A stretch of 64,000 bases of DNA from Marinobacterium rhizophilum. Its GTDB lineage: Bacteria; Pseudomonadota; Gammaproteobacteria; Pseudomonadales; Balneatricaceae. The translations under genes and the position numbers were made by a program. Location of the stretch: contig NZ_CP073347.1 of assembly GCF_024397915.1 (NCBI RefSeq), forward strand, positions 3,224,001-3,288,000. The letters are read 5' to 3'. The notes under the pieces are model-generated. The model was not told where the DNA came from and made no database searches. It saw only the letters and a list, made by a program, of their open reading frames with translations. Of this stretch, positions 8,155 through 19,007 are shown piece after piece (within the stretch, counting starts at the first letter, position 1; each line of letters opens with the position of its first letter).

Positions 8155-8898
8155 CTACCAGGGCACCTCGCTACCATCCCAGCTCAGAAAACGCCCGCTG
8201 GGGCCATTGCGGGCGTCATCCAGTACCTTCAGCAACTGGCGCACCGAACGCTCGACGGTAAACAGCTTTTCGGGGGCTACCCTTTTGCTGAAGGGTTCGG
8301 ACAGGTCGGTAGAGGTGGTGCCCGGGTGCAGGCACAGCAGCTGCATGTGGGGAAAGCGGCGCGTCATTTCGATGGCGGCGGTTTTCATCAGCATGTTCAG
8401 TGCCGCCTTGGACGCCCGGTAGCTGTACCAGCCACCGAGCTGGTTCTCGCTGATACTGCCCACCCGCGCCGAAACCACCGCAAACTGGCTGGCGGTATGC
8501 TGCACCAGCAGAGGATGCAGGTGTTTCAGCAACAGCAAAGGCCCCAGCGCGTTGACCGCCATGGAGCGCTGCAGCCAGTCCGCGGACAGCTGGGCCAGGC
8601 TTTTCTCCGGCAGCTGCCCTCCCTCGTGCAACAGGCCTGCACAGCACAGCGCCAGCTCAAGCGGCTCGTCCAGGTGCTGCCGCAGTATGGCAACGGCGGC
8701 AACGATGCTCGGCTCGTCCGCCAGATCCAGCTGCAGCAGGTGCAGCTGCCCCGGGAAGGCGGCGGTCAGCGCATTCAGTGTGCCGGCACCGGCGAAATCC
8801 CGGTAGCTGGCATAGACATTCCAGTCACGCTGCAACAGTGCCCGCACGAACCCCTGCCCGATCCCCCGGGTGGCCCCGGCCACCAATGCAGTCGCCAT
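8155..8898 (-). CDS. Short-chain dehydrogenase/reductase
   Basis: 247 residues. It has a Rossmann-fold nucleotide site near the start (TALVAGATRGIGQG, a variant of TGxxxGIG), the NxxG-like region CCAGLL, and the catalytic YxxxK (YSYRASKAALN) with an upstream Ser region (VSARVGSI). It is close in layout to the C-factor/CsgA-like SDRs, whose physiological substrates are mostly unknown. The ATG at 8898 is chosen because it starts directly on the nucleotide-binding strand; upstream in-frame codons give an unlikely extension. Confidence 0.88.
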   Translation of the reverse strand: MATALVAGATRGIGQGFVRALLQRDWNVYASYRDFAGAGTLNALTAAFPGQLHLLQLDLADEPSIVAAVAILRQHLDEPLELALCCAGLLHEGGQLPEKSLAQLSADWLQRSMAVNALGPLLLLKHLHPLLVQHTASQFAVVSARVGSISENQLGGWYSYRASKAALNMLMKTAAIEMTRRFPHMQLLCLHPGTTSTDLSEPFSKRVAPEKLFTVERSVRQLLKVLDDARNGPSGRFLSWDGSEVPW

Positions 8899-9009
8899 GA
8901 TGATTCCCCCCGCACAAGACTTGAAACGCGACGCACAGGCGTGACGGCGTCGCAATTTCAGTCTATACGCTGGCTGGCTGGCCCGCCGGGGAGACCGTTA
9001 AAAAAGCGT

Positions 9010-9672
9010 TTAAAGCACCGCCGTGTCGACCTGCAGCAAACCTGCAAGCTCAACCTCGAGCAGGTCACCGGAGCGGATCGGCCCCACGCCTGCCGGCGTG
9101 CCGGTCAGCACGACGTCGCCGGGTTCCAGGGTAAAGTACTGCGAGATGTAGCTCAGTAGCGGCAACACCGGGTTGAGCATAAAGCGACTGTTGCCGTCCT
9201 GGCGGGTTTCGCCGTTGACCCGCAGCCGGATCTGCACATCCTGCAGATTGCCCACCTGGTCCGGTGTGACAAAGGTCGAGAGCGGGCAGGCACCGTCAAA
9301 GCCCTTGGCCTTCTCCCAAGGGTGCCCCTGGCGCTTGAGCTCATCCTGCAGGTCACGCAGCGTCAGGTCCAGCGCCAGGCCGATACCGGCAATCGCCCGG
9401 GCCGCCTCGCTCTCGCCGGCCTTGCACAACCGGCTGCCAAGCAGGATCGACATCTCGGTTTCGAAATGCACCCGCCCCTGGTCCGCCGGAATGGCAAACG
9501 GCTCTGCCATGGGCAGCACCGAACTGGCGGGCTTGATAAACAGCATCGGTACCGTGGGGATGGGGTTATTCAGTTCGGCGGCATGGTCGGCATAGTTGCG
9601 CCCGACACAGACGACCTTGCCCAGCGGCAGATCTACCGCCGTGCCATCAGTAAAGCGGTGCAGGTATTTCAT
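9010..9672 (-). CDS. Fumarylacetoacetate hydrolase family protein
   Basis: 220 residues. The FAH/2-hydroxyhepta-2,4-diene-1,7-dioate isomerase fold is shown by VVCVGRNYADHAAELNN, the metal-binding segment VHFETEMSILLG (E, E) and the late motif GDVVLTGTPAGVGPI. Single-domain members of this length act as acylpyruvases or oxaloacetate decarboxylases/tautomerases; the closest known type is YcgM/FAHD1. The start MKYLHRF is preceded on the minus strand by a GGGGGAAGTGATA site. It may be co-oriented with the SDR gene downstream, but 111 nt separate them. Confidence 0.9.
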   Translation of the reverse strand: MKYLHRFTDGTAVDLPLGKVVCVGRNYADHAAELNNPIPTVPMLFIKPASSVLPMAEPFAIPADQGRVHFETEMSILLGSRLCKAGESEAARAIAGIGLALDLTLRDLQDELKRQGHPWEKAKGFDGACPLSTFVTPDQVGNLQDVQIRLRVNGETRQDGNSRFMLNPVLPLLSYISQYFTLEPGDVVLTGTPAGVGPIRSGDLLEVELAGLLQVDTAVL

Positions 9673-9785
9673 TATCACTTCCCCCGGTAACCAAGACTGC
9701 ACGGACTGCAGATTTCAGAGCGCAAAGCATAACGCCAGCCGGTCGTGCTATCCAGCCACAGGTCAGACCTGGCGCAATGGCGATC

Positions 9786-10985
9786 TCAGGCTATGACCGG
9801 CTGGCGACGCTCGGCGCGCAGCAACAGGAAACTTATCCACAGGGTCAGGCAGAACACCAGCTGGGAGGCCACGATCACGCCGCCCCAGCCATGACTCTGC
9901 CAGAAAGGCGCCAGGTAAAAACCGCCGCTGCTGGCGCCCAGGTAATAGAACAGCAGGTACAGCGACGACGCACTGGCCCGCGCCTGCAGAGCATGACGAC
10001 TGACCCAGCTGCTCGCCGTGGAATGCGCGAAGAAAAAGCCAAAGCTGTTGATCAGAAAGCCAGTTACGATTGCCGGCAGCGAGGGTATCAGCGTAACCAC
10101 GGATCCCAGCATCAACAGCGCAATGCCGATCATCAGGCACACCGGCTGCGACAGGCGCTGCGCAACCCGGCCGGACAGCGCCGAGCCGACGGTGCCGCTG
10201 AGGTAGGTCAGAAACAGCAGCCCGAGGAACTTCGCCGACAGGCCGTAGGGAGCCTCCGCCAGCATGAAGGTGGCGTAGCTGTACTGGTTGATAAAGATGA
10301 AGAAGTTCAGCCCACCTACCAGGTAGGCCCCCAGCAGCAGCGGATTGCGCAGATGCCCCTGCAGGTCACGCAGCATCAGCCGCGGGCGCAGCACCCGCGG
10401 GCTGAACCCACTGGAAGCCGGCAGCAGCCAGGCCACCACCGCCAGCAGCACCAGGCTGATACCGGCCATCACCAGAAACGCCTGAGGCCAGCCATGGCTG
10501 TCGCCGACAAAACCGCCCACCAGGCGCCCACCCACACCGCCCAGCGTATTGCCGCTGATATAGAAGCCCACCGCCAGCAGCAGGGCCTTGCGGTCAAATT
10601 CATCCCCCATATAGGCAATGGCAATCGCGGGCAGTCCTCCCAGGAAAAAGCCCTGCAAGGCCCGCAGCCCCAGCAGCATGGCGTAGCTGTCCGCCTGCGA
10701 CAGCGCCAGGGTCGTCAGGGCCGCGCCCCCCATACTGAACAGGATTAGAGCGCGTCGCCCCAGCGCATCGGACAAAGGACCATAAAACAGCAGCGACAGC
10801 CCCAGAGTCAGGGTAGTGACGGTAAAGCTCCAGCCGGCCTGCAGCGGCGAGATGCCAAAGGACTCGGCAATCATCGGCAACAGCGGCTGCGTTACATAGA
10901 CGTTGGCAAAAATCATTACCGACCCCAGGCAAAGTGCCAGGGTCGCCCGCCAGAATGCCTTGCTGCCCGCTTCAATCATGTTCAT
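9786..10985 (-). CDS. MFS transporter (YnfM-like)
   Basis: 399 residues with 12 predicted helices. The MFS signature between helices 2 and 3 is visible (FYGPLSDALGRRALILFSMG), as is the N-terminal VYVTQPLLPMIAESFG typical of the YnfM/arabinose-efflux-like group. It is an inner-membrane exporter or importer of unknown substrate. It is divergent from the LysR gene at 11079 with a 93-bp intergenic region that has a clean inverted repeat, the usual arrangement in which a LysR regulator controls the neighbouring transporter. Confidence 0.92.
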   Translation of the reverse strand: MNMIEAGSKAFWRATLALCLGSVMIFANVYVTQPLLPMIAESFGISPLQAGWSFTVTTLTLGLSLLFYGPLSDALGRRALILFSMGGAALTTLALSQADSYAMLLGLRALQGFFLGGLPAIAIAYMGDEFDRKALLLAVGFYISGNTLGGVGGRLVGGFVGDSHGWPQAFLVMAGISLVLLAVVAWLLPASSGFSPRVLRPRLMLRDLQGHLRNPLLLGAYLVGGLNFFIFINQYSYATFMLAEAPYGLSAKFLGLLFLTYLSGTVGSALSGRVAQRLSQPVCLMIGIALLMLGSVVTLIPSLPAIVTGFLINSFGFFFAHSTASSWVSRHALQARASASSLYLLFYYLGASSGGFYLAPFWQSHGWGGVIVASQLVFCLTLWISFLLLRAERRQPVIA

Positions 10986-11048
10986 GCCCGCCTGCCAGTA
11001 ACAGCGTGCAGCATAGCGCTGGCAAAGGCATCATAAAAATATATAGTT

Positions 11049-11065
11049 GTTATCATACTGATAAC
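11049..11065. promoter_or_regulatory. Candidate LysR-type operator between MFS and LysR genes
   Basis: Perfect inverted repeat GTTATC-N5-GATAAC centred in the divergent intergenic region. It contains the T-N11-A pattern (T at 11051, A at 11063) recognised by LysR proteins. It sits 13 bp upstream of the LysR start and 64 bp upstream of the transporter start, so it could serve both autoregulation and control of the transporter. Confidence 0.55.
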
Positions 11066-11078
11066 GAGTGCTTATCCA

Positions 11079-11975
11079 ATGGACATCAAACCCCTGCGCT
11101 ATTTCGTTGAGGTCGCCCATCACGCCAGCTTCACCCGGGCCGCTGAAGTGCTGCATGTGGCCCAGCCCGCCGTGAGCATGGCCATTCGCAAGCTCGAAGC
11201 CGAACTGGAACTGACCCTGTTTCACCGCAACGACCGCAAGGTCAGCCTGACCGATGAAGGCCAGCGGCTGTTGCAGCATGCCAGGCGCATTCTGCAGACG
11301 CTGGATGACGCCCAGCTCGAGATGCAGGAACTGCGCGGCCTGACCCGGGGTGAAGTGCGGGTCGGCATTCCCGGCATGCTGGGGTCCTACTACTTCCCGC
11401 CGATCCTGATGGCGTTTCGACACCGCCACCCCAACCTCAGGCTATCGGTGGTCGAAGCGGGTACGGGCGAGCTGCGGGACATGCTGCAGGAGGGTCTGCT
11501 GGATCTGGCGATTATCGTCGCCGATGCGGTGCCGGCTGAGCTCGAGGCCAGCCTGTTCCTGCGCCAGCAAATGATGGTAATCCTGCCCGAGGACCACGCC
11601 CTGGCGCGGCAGTCCCGCATCAGCTATGACGCTTTTTTCAGCGAGGAGCTGGTGCTGTTCCAGCCGGGATACTTCCACCGCAAGGCTGTTGACCAGATCG
11701 CCGAGCGGTGCGGCTGCTCCCCCAATATCGGCTTTGAAACCAACCTGCTGCCGCTGATCAAGTCGATCGTAAAACAGGGCTTTGGTATCTCTACCCTGCT
11801 GGCCATGGTGCTGCGCGACGACCCGGATCTGGTGGCCGTGCCGTTTGAGGAACCCGTCTGGCTCGACCTGTCCATCGCCTGGCGCCGCCAGGGCTACCTG
11901 TCACGGGCCAACCGGGCCTTCGTCGACTTCGTCCTGGCCCATTCGGCGGCACAGGCTTCGCGCCAGCAACCCTGA
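11079..11975 (+). CDS. LysR-family transcriptional regulator
   Basis: 298 residues. The N-terminal winged helix-turn-helix (about 1-60) reads MDIKPLRYFVEVAHHASFTR and continues through AAEVLHVAQPAVSMAIRKLE. The C-terminal part is a LysR_substrate effector domain (about 90-295). It is divergent from the MFS transporter and probably regulates it together with its own gene through the inverted repeat at 11049-11065. The effector is unknown. Confidence 0.93.
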   Translation: MDIKPLRYFVEVAHHASFTRAAEVLHVAQPAVSMAIRKLEAELELTLFHRNDRKVSLTDEGQRLLQHARRILQTLDDAQLEMQELRGLTRGEVRVGIPGMLGSYYFPPILMAFRHRHPNLRLSVVEAGTGELRDMLQEGLLDLAIIVADAVPAELEASLFLRQQMMVILPEDHALARQSRISYDAFFSEELVLFQPGYFHRKAVDQIAERCGCSPNIGFETNLLPLIKSIVKQGFGISTLLAMVLRDDPDLVAVPFEEPVWLDLSIAWRRQGYLSRANRAFVDFVLAHSAAQASRQQP

Positions 11976-12065
11976 GGATGCAGGCGCATATAGCCAAGTC
12001 AGGCCGCGGGCACTATGATGCTGCCTTTCCTTTTTCCCCGACTCCATGAACACAGAGGATCGAGC

Positions 12066-12347
12066 ATGTTTCACGTAAATGAATACTTTGACGGCAAGGT
12101 GACATCCATCGGTTTCGATAACAGCGAAGGCCGCGCCACCGTCGGCGCCATGGCCATCGGCGAGTACGAATTCGGCACCAGCGAAAAGGAACGCATGGTT
12201 GTGACCAGCGGCGAGCTGATCGTCAAGCTGCCGGGCAGCGACGACTATGTCAGCTATCCCGCAGGTACCGAATTCAACATTGACGCCAACCAGAAATTCC
12301 AGCTCAAGGTCGAACAGGCGACCGCCTACCTCTGCTTCTACGGCTGA
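12066..12347 (+). CDS. ppnP: Pyrimidine/purine nucleoside phosphorylase PpnP
   Basis: 93 residues, the size of E. coli PpnP (YaiE, formerly DUF1255), a small cupin-fold enzyme that phosphorolyses several nucleosides in the cytoplasm. FHVNEYFDGKVTSIGF at the start and the YPAGTEFNIDANQKFQLKV stretch are typical. The ATG at 12066 follows a GAGGATCGAGC region; upstream in-frame ATGs are in unsupported sequence. A short unrelated gap of about 180 bp follows before serA. Confidence 0.93.
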   Translation: MFHVNEYFDGKVTSIGFDNSEGRATVGAMAIGEYEFGTSEKERMVVTSGELIVKLPGSDDYVSYPAGTEFNIDANQKFQLKVEQATAYLCFYG

Positions 12348-12530
12348 CCCCGCCTCGCCGGCAACCCCGTTGCCGGCTCACCCCCCGTGGCATGAACACA
12401 GATTTTCTCATCTAAAGTTGAATATATTTCCAGCGTTTGGCGCCCAGCCGTCAAACTCATTCATGTAACTTTGTGCTACCATAGCCGCCCTGAAATACCC
12501 GCCCGCTAACCACCACACGAGTCGTACAGT

Positions 12531-13763
<1,233 letters not shown>

Positions 13764-13803
13764 TAACACACGCAGCCTGATGGCCGGTAGCGGCCATCAC
13801 CTC

Positions 13804-13845
13804 AACCGCCCGCCGGTCGCCAGACCCGCGGGCGGTTTTGTTTTT
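13804..13845 (+). terminator. Rho-independent terminator of serA
   Basis: A 10-bp perfect stem AACCGCCCGC (13804-13813) and GCGGGCGGTT (13828-13837) followed by TTGTTTTT. Its T-tract touches the stop codon of the convergent hydrolase gene. Confidence 0.9.
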
Positions 13846-14822
13846 CAGGGCGCCTCCTCCTGCCGGGCATCCGCCTCGATACGCTGCAGATAGTCGCCGA
13901 TGTGGGCAAACAGCTGGCGACGCAGTGCCGGCGTTTCGTTCACCAGGTGGTGGCGGGCGCCGGCAAGCAGCACCGGCTGCAGCGCCGGGTAGAGTCGCTG
14001 CAACACCGCCATGTTGTGGCGCCAGTCCACGGTGCCATCCTCATCCCCCTGCAACAGCAGCGGTGTACCCGCCAGGGTCCCGCTGGACTCGATCTGCTTG
14101 ACCCACTCCAGCATGGCGCGAACCCAGCTCACCGCCACGCGGCTGTGCTGCAGCGGATCGTACTCACGCACAAAGCGCACAAAGGAGGCATCACCGGAGT
14201 TGTCCGAATAGATACGCTTGACCTGCCTGAGAAAGCGTCCGAACCAGCGATACTTGCGCACGATCACATCCATCATCACCGGCCGGATCAGCGGCGCCAG
14301 GTAGATACGCCCCGCCACCTTCGCGGCCACGGGATCACCGCCGCGCTGCTGTTCCAAAACGATGGCGGCGCCGGTGCTCTGCCCCAGCAGTACCCAGGGA
14401 GCCGGCAGGCAGTCGCCGTGGCGTTGCAGCAACGCGCTCAACTGCCGGGCATAGGTCGAGAAATGATCGATGCCCAGCGCCGGCCCTTCGGACAGGCCAT
14501 GACCCGGCAGATCATAAATCAGCACGTTCCAGTGTCGCTGCAACAGATAGCCGATCAGGTGCCGGTAGAGGCCGGCGTGATCGGTGTAGCCGTGCAGCAA
14601 CACTGCCGTGCCACGAACAGGCCCCGCCGGGCGAAACTGCTGCACCACCAGATCCAGACCATCAACAGGCTCCCGCCCGATACTGTGCTGCGTATCGGCT
14701 GCCAGCCCGGCAAGGCCGTAATGATCCATATATGCCTGCAGCTGCCCGGTACAAAGCGTGATATCGTTGGGCTCGAACGCATCAAGCCCGTCGCGGATTT
14801 GTCGAGGATCAATGACCTTCAT
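13845..14822 (-). CDS. Alpha/beta hydrolase (monoacylglycerol-lipase-like)
   Basis: 325 residues. The serine hydrolase core has the oxyanion region VLLHGYTDHAGLYRHL, the nucleophile elbow GQSTG (WVLLGQSTGAAIVLEQQ), and a late His (ARHHLVNE) with the Asp in LLQGDEDGTVDW, so the catalytic triad is complete. It is related to the Hydrolase_4/lysophospholipase family that cleaves monoglycerides or lysolipids. The ATG at 14822 is chosen because GGAGATGCC lies directly upstream on the minus strand. It is convergent with serA and divergent from the mechanosensitive channel. Confidence 0.88.
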   Translation of the reverse strand: MKVIDPRQIRDGLDAFEPNDITLCTGQLQAYMDHYGLAGLAADTQHSIGREPVDGLDLVVQQFRPAGPVRGTAVLLHGYTDHAGLYRHLIGYLLQRHWNVLIYDLPGHGLSEGPALGIDHFSTYARQLSALLQRHGDCLPAPWVLLGQSTGAAIVLEQQRGGDPVAAKVAGRIYLAPLIRPVMMDVIVRKYRWFGRFLRQVKRIYSDNSGDASFVRFVREYDPLQHSRVAVSWVRAMLEWVKQIESSGTLAGTPLLLQGDEDGTVDWRHNMAVLQRLYPALQPVLLAGARHHLVNETPALRRQLFAHIGDYLQRIEADARQEEAP

Positions 14823-14939
14823 GGCATCTCCAGGTCTGGGTACACTCCACACTGTAGCGAGAATCTGCCGCTGAGTCCTGCCTGTCACATGCCCAAGTCT
14901 ATATTGGATATCAACCCGTTAGCGCGAGCCTGTTGCTGC

Positions 14940-17900
14940 ATGAAAGCGCCCCTGACCACCCTGTTGCTGCTTTTCACCCTGCTGTGCACCAGTGCCTGGG
15001 CCGGCACCGATGAAGACCTTGCCCTGGTGACCGAACGCCTTGCGCAGTATGAGGGCAAAACACCCAGTGCCGAAGAGCAGGCCGAGCGGGATCTCTATCA
15101 ACAGGCACTGGACACGCTGCAGGACTTGAAGCAGTACGACACCCGTGCAGCACAGCTGCGCCAGGAACTGGAAACCCTGCCCACGGACATCAACCGCCGG
15201 CGCCAGGCCTCCGCCGAACCCCTGGAGCCCGAGCCCACGCCCGCCGAGGCGCAGTCGCTGGAACAGCTGCAGCAGCGCCAGACACTGCTCAAGGCCAGTC
15301 TTTTGGAACAGCAAAAGGCCCGCGACCAGCTGCAGCAGGACATCAACCTCAACGACAACAAGCGACTCAGCCTGCGTGACCAGCTGACGCAGCTCAAGCA
15401 GGCCAGTGATCCCGCCACAGTCCAGACGCCTGGCAGCGAAGCCGGCCAGCTGCTGCAAAGCGCCCGCCAGCGCGCGCTCAGCGCCCAAATCCAGAGTATT
15501 GAACTGGAGCTGCTGACCCTGCCAGGGCGCGCCGAACTCAATGATCTCAAACTGCAGCAGGTCAGCCGCGACATCGGCCAGGCGACGCAGCAACTGCAGC
15601 AACTGGAAGAACTGATCCAGTGGCGCCTGCGCAGCCAGACCGAAAAGACCCTCAGCGAACTGCAACAGAGCAGCCTCAGCGGGCTGGACCCGGCACTCCA
15701 GGCCGCCGGCGAGCAGAACCGCAGCCTGAGCGTGGAACTGCGCGATACCCTGGCGGGCATCGAGCAGACCAGCAGCCTGCGCCGGCAGCAGGAAGCCCAC
15801 CTGGCCCAGGTCGATAGCGCCTACCGTACCATCTCGCAGCAGCTGGAGCTGGAGATACAGTACGTCGGCACCGAACTGCACCGGCTGCAGGCCGGCCTGA
15901 CGCGCCCGCTCAATACCGCCAGTACCCGCGCCCGCATCAACCAGCTGCGGCTGCAGAACATCCGCCTCAATCGCGATCAGCTGGGCACCGAACAGGAGCT
16001 GGGGGGCTATGAAACCTCCGCCGGCCTGCAGCTTCCGCAGGAAGCCCGCAGCCAGTACCGCCAGCTGCTCACCGATCGCCTGAGCCTGTTCAGCAAGCTG
16101 CGCGACGCCCGTCTCAGCCTGGTGGCCGAGCTGTCGTCTTTGCTGTCGGTGCAGGAGAACATCAACGAGCGCATCACCCAGGCCCGCACCCTGATCAGCG
16201 AGCAGCTGCTCTGGCTTCCCAGCGTAACCCCGGTGCAACTGAACTGGTTCAGCGAGCTGGCAGACAGTCGAAGACTCCTGCTGCAACGCTGGCAGAACAA
16301 CGCCGGCATACCGCTGCTGCGCTACTCCGCCCGACTCGCCCTGCCACTGCTGGGGCTGACCCTGCTCTGTGGCCTGGCCCTGCTGTTGCTGCGCTACCAG
16401 GACGCCCGCCTGCGGCTCTGGCAGCAAGACATCGGCAACGTGCTGCAGGATCATTTCGTGCATACCGCCCTGCCGCTGGTGCTGGCGCCGGTGATTGCCC
16501 TGCCGCTGCCACTGCTGCTGTTGATCTGCGCCCGCTACGCCCTCAATCCGGGACACCCGGATGTCGATGTACTGACCCTCATGCTGCAGATAGCCGCACT
16601 GGTTATCTGGACCATCCACTTCCTGCGCATCTGGCTGCAAACACCCCATGGTCTCTTTGTCGGCCATTTCGGTGTGGCAGCGGAGCTTGCCCGGGTACTG
16701 CGCCAGCGCCTGCTGCTGCTCGGCCTGAGCTGCGGCCCGCTGCTGCTCGGTCTCGTCTACGTCTATGCAACGACCCTGGACTCCGAGGTGATGAAATCCG
16801 GGCTGGAACGACTGCTGATGCTGTCGCTCACAGGCGTCATCACCCTGCTGTGGGGGAGCTTGCTGACCGTTGCTCCGCTGCTGAACCAGTTGACGCAGCG
16901 CAAACGCTGGTGGCTCAGGGCCGAAACCTGGCTTGGCAGCCTGGTGGGTTTCAATTTCATCCTGCTGGTCATGATGCTGGTGGGCTATGTATTTACCAGC
17001 CAGGTATTCATGACCCTGCTGCTGCTGGTCCTGGTGGTCTGCCTGTCGGTCTTCGTGGCCTACGGCCTGGGCCTGCGCTGGCTGCTGATCGCCGAGCGCA
17101 GGCTCGCCTTCGATCGCGCCCAGGTGCGCCAGGCCGAGATTGCAGCGGCGCGGGAAAAAAACGAGGACGAACCTTCCCTGAGCACCAACTATCTCGACAT
17201 GCAGGACATTACCGAGCAGTCGCGCAAACTGCTGGCCACCAGCAGCCTGATTCTGCTGCTTAGCCTGCTCTGGCTGGTACTGCGGGACTTCCTGCCGGCG
17301 CTGGATGTGTTCGACAAGCTGGTACTCTGGTCCAATATCAACAGCACCCCCGAGGGTGATGTGCTCAGCAGCGTCACCCTCAAGAACCTGCTGTTCGCCA
17401 CCCTGCTGCTGGGGTTGAGCATCTTCGCCGCCGCCAACCTGCCGGGCCTGCTGGAACTGCTGGTACTGCGCCACATGGCACTGGGGCCGGGCACTGGATA
17501 CGCCATCACCACCCTGATCAAGTACGCCCTGGTGGTCATCGGCATCCTTGTCTGCGTCGGCGAGCTGGGGCTGCAGTGGTCCAAACTGCAGTGGCTGGTG
17601 GCCGCGCTCAGCGTGGGGCTCGGGTTTGGCCTGCAGGAAATCGTCGCCAACTTCGTCTCCGGCCTCATCATCCTGTTCGAAAAGCCCATGCGCCTTGGCG
17701 ATACCGTCACCATTGGCGGTGTCAGCGGCACCGTGACGCGCATCCAGATCCGCGGCACCACCATCGTCGACTGGGACCGCAAGGAAGTGATTATCCCCAA
17801 CAAGACCTTTATCACCGACCAGCTGATCAACTGGTCCCTCACCGACCCGACCACCCGGGTGGTGATACGGGTAGGCGTGGCCTACGGCTCGGATACGGAG

Positions 17901-18188
17901 CATGCCCGGACGCTGATGGTAGAGGCGGCGCGGGAAACCGACCGCGTGCTGGCCGACCCAGCCCCCGAAGCCTTCTTCACCGGTTTTGGCGCCAGCACCC
18001 TGGACCTGGAACTGCGCCTGTTTGTCAGCGCCATGTCCGACCGCATGGTGGTGACCCATAACGTCAATACGGCCATCGATCGCAAGTTCAGAAGCGCAGG
18101 GCTGGAAATTGCCTTCCCGCAGATGGATGTACACCTGTACCCACCCCAGGCCGACGTGCCTGCAGCTGGAGACTCCCGCAATGCCTGA
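14940..18188 (+). CDS. Large MscS-family mechanosensitive channel (MscK/MscM type)
   Basis: 1082 residues. It has a Sec signal peptide (KAPLTTLLLLFTLLCTSAWA), then a long Gln/Leu-rich periplasmic coiled-coil region (about 25-430), about eleven membrane helices, and the MscS channel core near the C-terminus. In that core the pore helix reads LGFGLQEIVANFVSGLII, followed by the beta domain with GDTVTIGGVSGTVTRIQIR. These proteins release solutes on hypo-osmotic shock. E. coli MscK and MscM are about 1,110-1,120 residues and have the same plan. The ATG at 14940 gives the best signal peptide; 14889 is an alternative start. The stop overlaps the next gene by 8 nt. Confidence 0.92.
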   Translation: MKAPLTTLLLLFTLLCTSAWAGTDEDLALVTERLAQYEGKTPSAEEQAERDLYQQALDTLQDLKQYDTRAAQLRQELETLPTDINRRRQASAEPLEPEPTPAEAQSLEQLQQRQTLLKASLLEQQKARDQLQQDINLNDNKRLSLRDQLTQLKQASDPATVQTPGSEAGQLLQSARQRALSAQIQSIELELLTLPGRAELNDLKLQQVSRDIGQATQQLQQLEELIQWRLRSQTEKTLSELQQSSLSGLDPALQAAGEQNRSLSVELRDTLAGIEQTSSLRRQQEAHLAQVDSAYRTISQQLELEIQYVGTELHRLQAGLTRPLNTASTRARINQLRLQNIRLNRDQLGTEQELGGYETSAGLQLPQEARSQYRQLLTDRLSLFSKLRDARLSLVAELSSLLSVQENINERITQARTLISEQLLWLPSVTPVQLNWFSELADSRRLLLQRWQNNAGIPLLRYSARLALPLLGLTLLCGLALLLLRYQDARLRLWQQDIGNVLQDHFVHTALPLVLAPVIALPLPLLLLICARYALNPGHPDVDVLTLMLQIAALVIWTIHFLRIWLQTPHGLFVGHFGVAAELARVLRQRLLLLGLSCGPLLLGLVYVYATTLDSEVMKSGLERLLMLSLTGVITLLWGSLLTVAPLLNQLTQRKRWWLRAETWLGSLVGFNFILLVMMLVGYVFTSQVFMTLLLLVLVVCLSVFVAYGLGLRWLLIAERRLAFDRAQVRQAEIAAAREKNEDEPSLSTNYLDMQDITEQSRKLLATSSLILLLSLLWLVLRDFLPALDVFDKLVLWSNINSTPEGDVLSSVTLKNLLFATLLLGLSIFAAANLPGLLELLVLRHMALGPGTGYAITTLIKYALVVIGILVCVGELGLQWSKLQWLVAALSVGLGFGLQEIVANFVSGLIILFEKPMRLGDTVTIGGVSGTVTRIQIRGTTIVDWDRKEVIIPNKTFITDQLINWSLTDPTTRVVIRVGVAYGSDTEHARTLMVEAARETDRVLADPAPEAFFTGFGASTLDLELRLFVSAMSDRMVVTHNVNTAIDRKFRSAGLEIAFPQMDVHLYPPQADVPAAGDSRNA

Positions 18189-18585
18189 ACCTGGAAAGCT
18201 GCTGCACAGCTGCCACCTGCCCCTGCGCTGGGGCGATATGGATGCCTATGGCCACATCAACAACGTGCAATATATCCGTTACCTCGAGGAAGCCCGGGTA
18301 CAGCTGCTGATCAAGCTCGGCGCGGCCCTTGAGGGCGCCGCCCAGGCACCGGTGATCATCAATGTCGGCTACACCTTCCTGCGCCCGCTGGTCTACCCGG
18401 GTAGCCTGCGCATTGACTGTTTCGTCGCCGAGCCTGGGCGCTCAAGCTTCATGATTTACTACCATGCCTATGCAGACGCCCAGCCCGAGGTGCGAGTCGG
18501 CGAGGGCTACTCCAAGGTGGTGTGGATGGATCATGCCGGTGGCCACTCCGTGCAGCTGCCGGACTCAATCCGGGCGCAGCTGTAA
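18181..18585 (+). CDS. Acyl-CoA thioesterase (hotdog fold, 4HBT family)
   Basis: 134 residues. The 4-hydroxybenzoyl-CoA thioesterase-type catalytic segment WGDMDAYGHINNVQYIRYLE contains the expected Asp and the GHxNN signature. The protein would hydrolyse acyl-CoA thioesters in the cytoplasm; chain specificity cannot be predicted. Its ATG overlaps the channel gene stop by 8 nt, so the two are translationally coupled, although no functional link is obvious. Confidence 0.9.
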   Translation: MPEPGKLLHSCHLPLRWGDMDAYGHINNVQYIRYLEEARVQLLIKLGAALEGAAQAPVIINVGYTFLRPLVYPGSLRIDCFVAEPGRSSFMIYYHAYADAQPEVRVGEGYSKVVWMDHAGGHSVQLPDSIRAQL

Positions 18586-18629
18586 CCCCCTTGACGACAA
18601 CCCACCTCTTCTTAGCACAAGGAGTGCCC

Positions 18630-19007
18630 ATGACACAGGACCTGCACACAGAACCCGCCCCGGAGCCGTCCCGGGATACTCAACAGGACAGTGGTAACGC
18701 CAAAATTATCTACATTCTGTACTTGGTCAGCCTGGTGGTGGGCATCACCGCACTGGTGGGGCTGGTCATGGCCTATGTATACAGATCGGAGGGCAGCGAC
18801 TGGCTCAAGGCCCATTACCGCTGGCAGATACGCACCGTCTGGATTGGCTTGCTGTATACACTTTGTGGCGCTTTACTCGCCGGAATCGGTATCGGATTTC
18901 TGATTTTTCTGTTCGCAGTCATCTGGTTCATTATCCGCTGCGTAAAGGGCCTGCAACGGCTTGAACGCCGTGAACCACCGGCCAATCCGGGCAGCTGGCT
19001 GTTCTGA
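18630..19007 (+). CDS. DUF4870-like small membrane protein
   Basis: 125 residues with a Pro/Glu-rich hydrophilic start (about 1-25) and three hydrophobic segments (about 26-50, 70-90, 92-110). The motif WLKAHYRWQIRTVWIGLLY between helices 1 and 2 is typical of the DUF4870 family of inner-membrane proteins of unknown function. An AAGGAG site lies 7 nt before the ATG. It is 44 nt after the thioesterase on the same strand and may be part of that operon. Confidence 0.75.
   Translation: MTQDLHTEPAPEPSRDTQQDSGNAKIIYILYLVSLVVGITALVGLVMAYVYRSEGSDWLKAHYRWQIRTVWIGLLYTLCGALLAGIGIGFLIFLFAVIWFIIRCVKGLQRLERREPPANPGSWLF

Noticed and set aside
13902..14939. N-terminal extension of the mechanosensitive channel
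   Set aside because: The upstream open frame overlaps the hydrolase gene antisense, and the signal peptide begins at 14940.
14919..18134. A 1071-codon open frame on the minus strand opposite the MscS-type channel gene
   Set aside because: Its translation is Gln/Gly/His-rich with no known domain, and the plus strand is clearly the real channel gene; the high G+C makes long antisense frames common.
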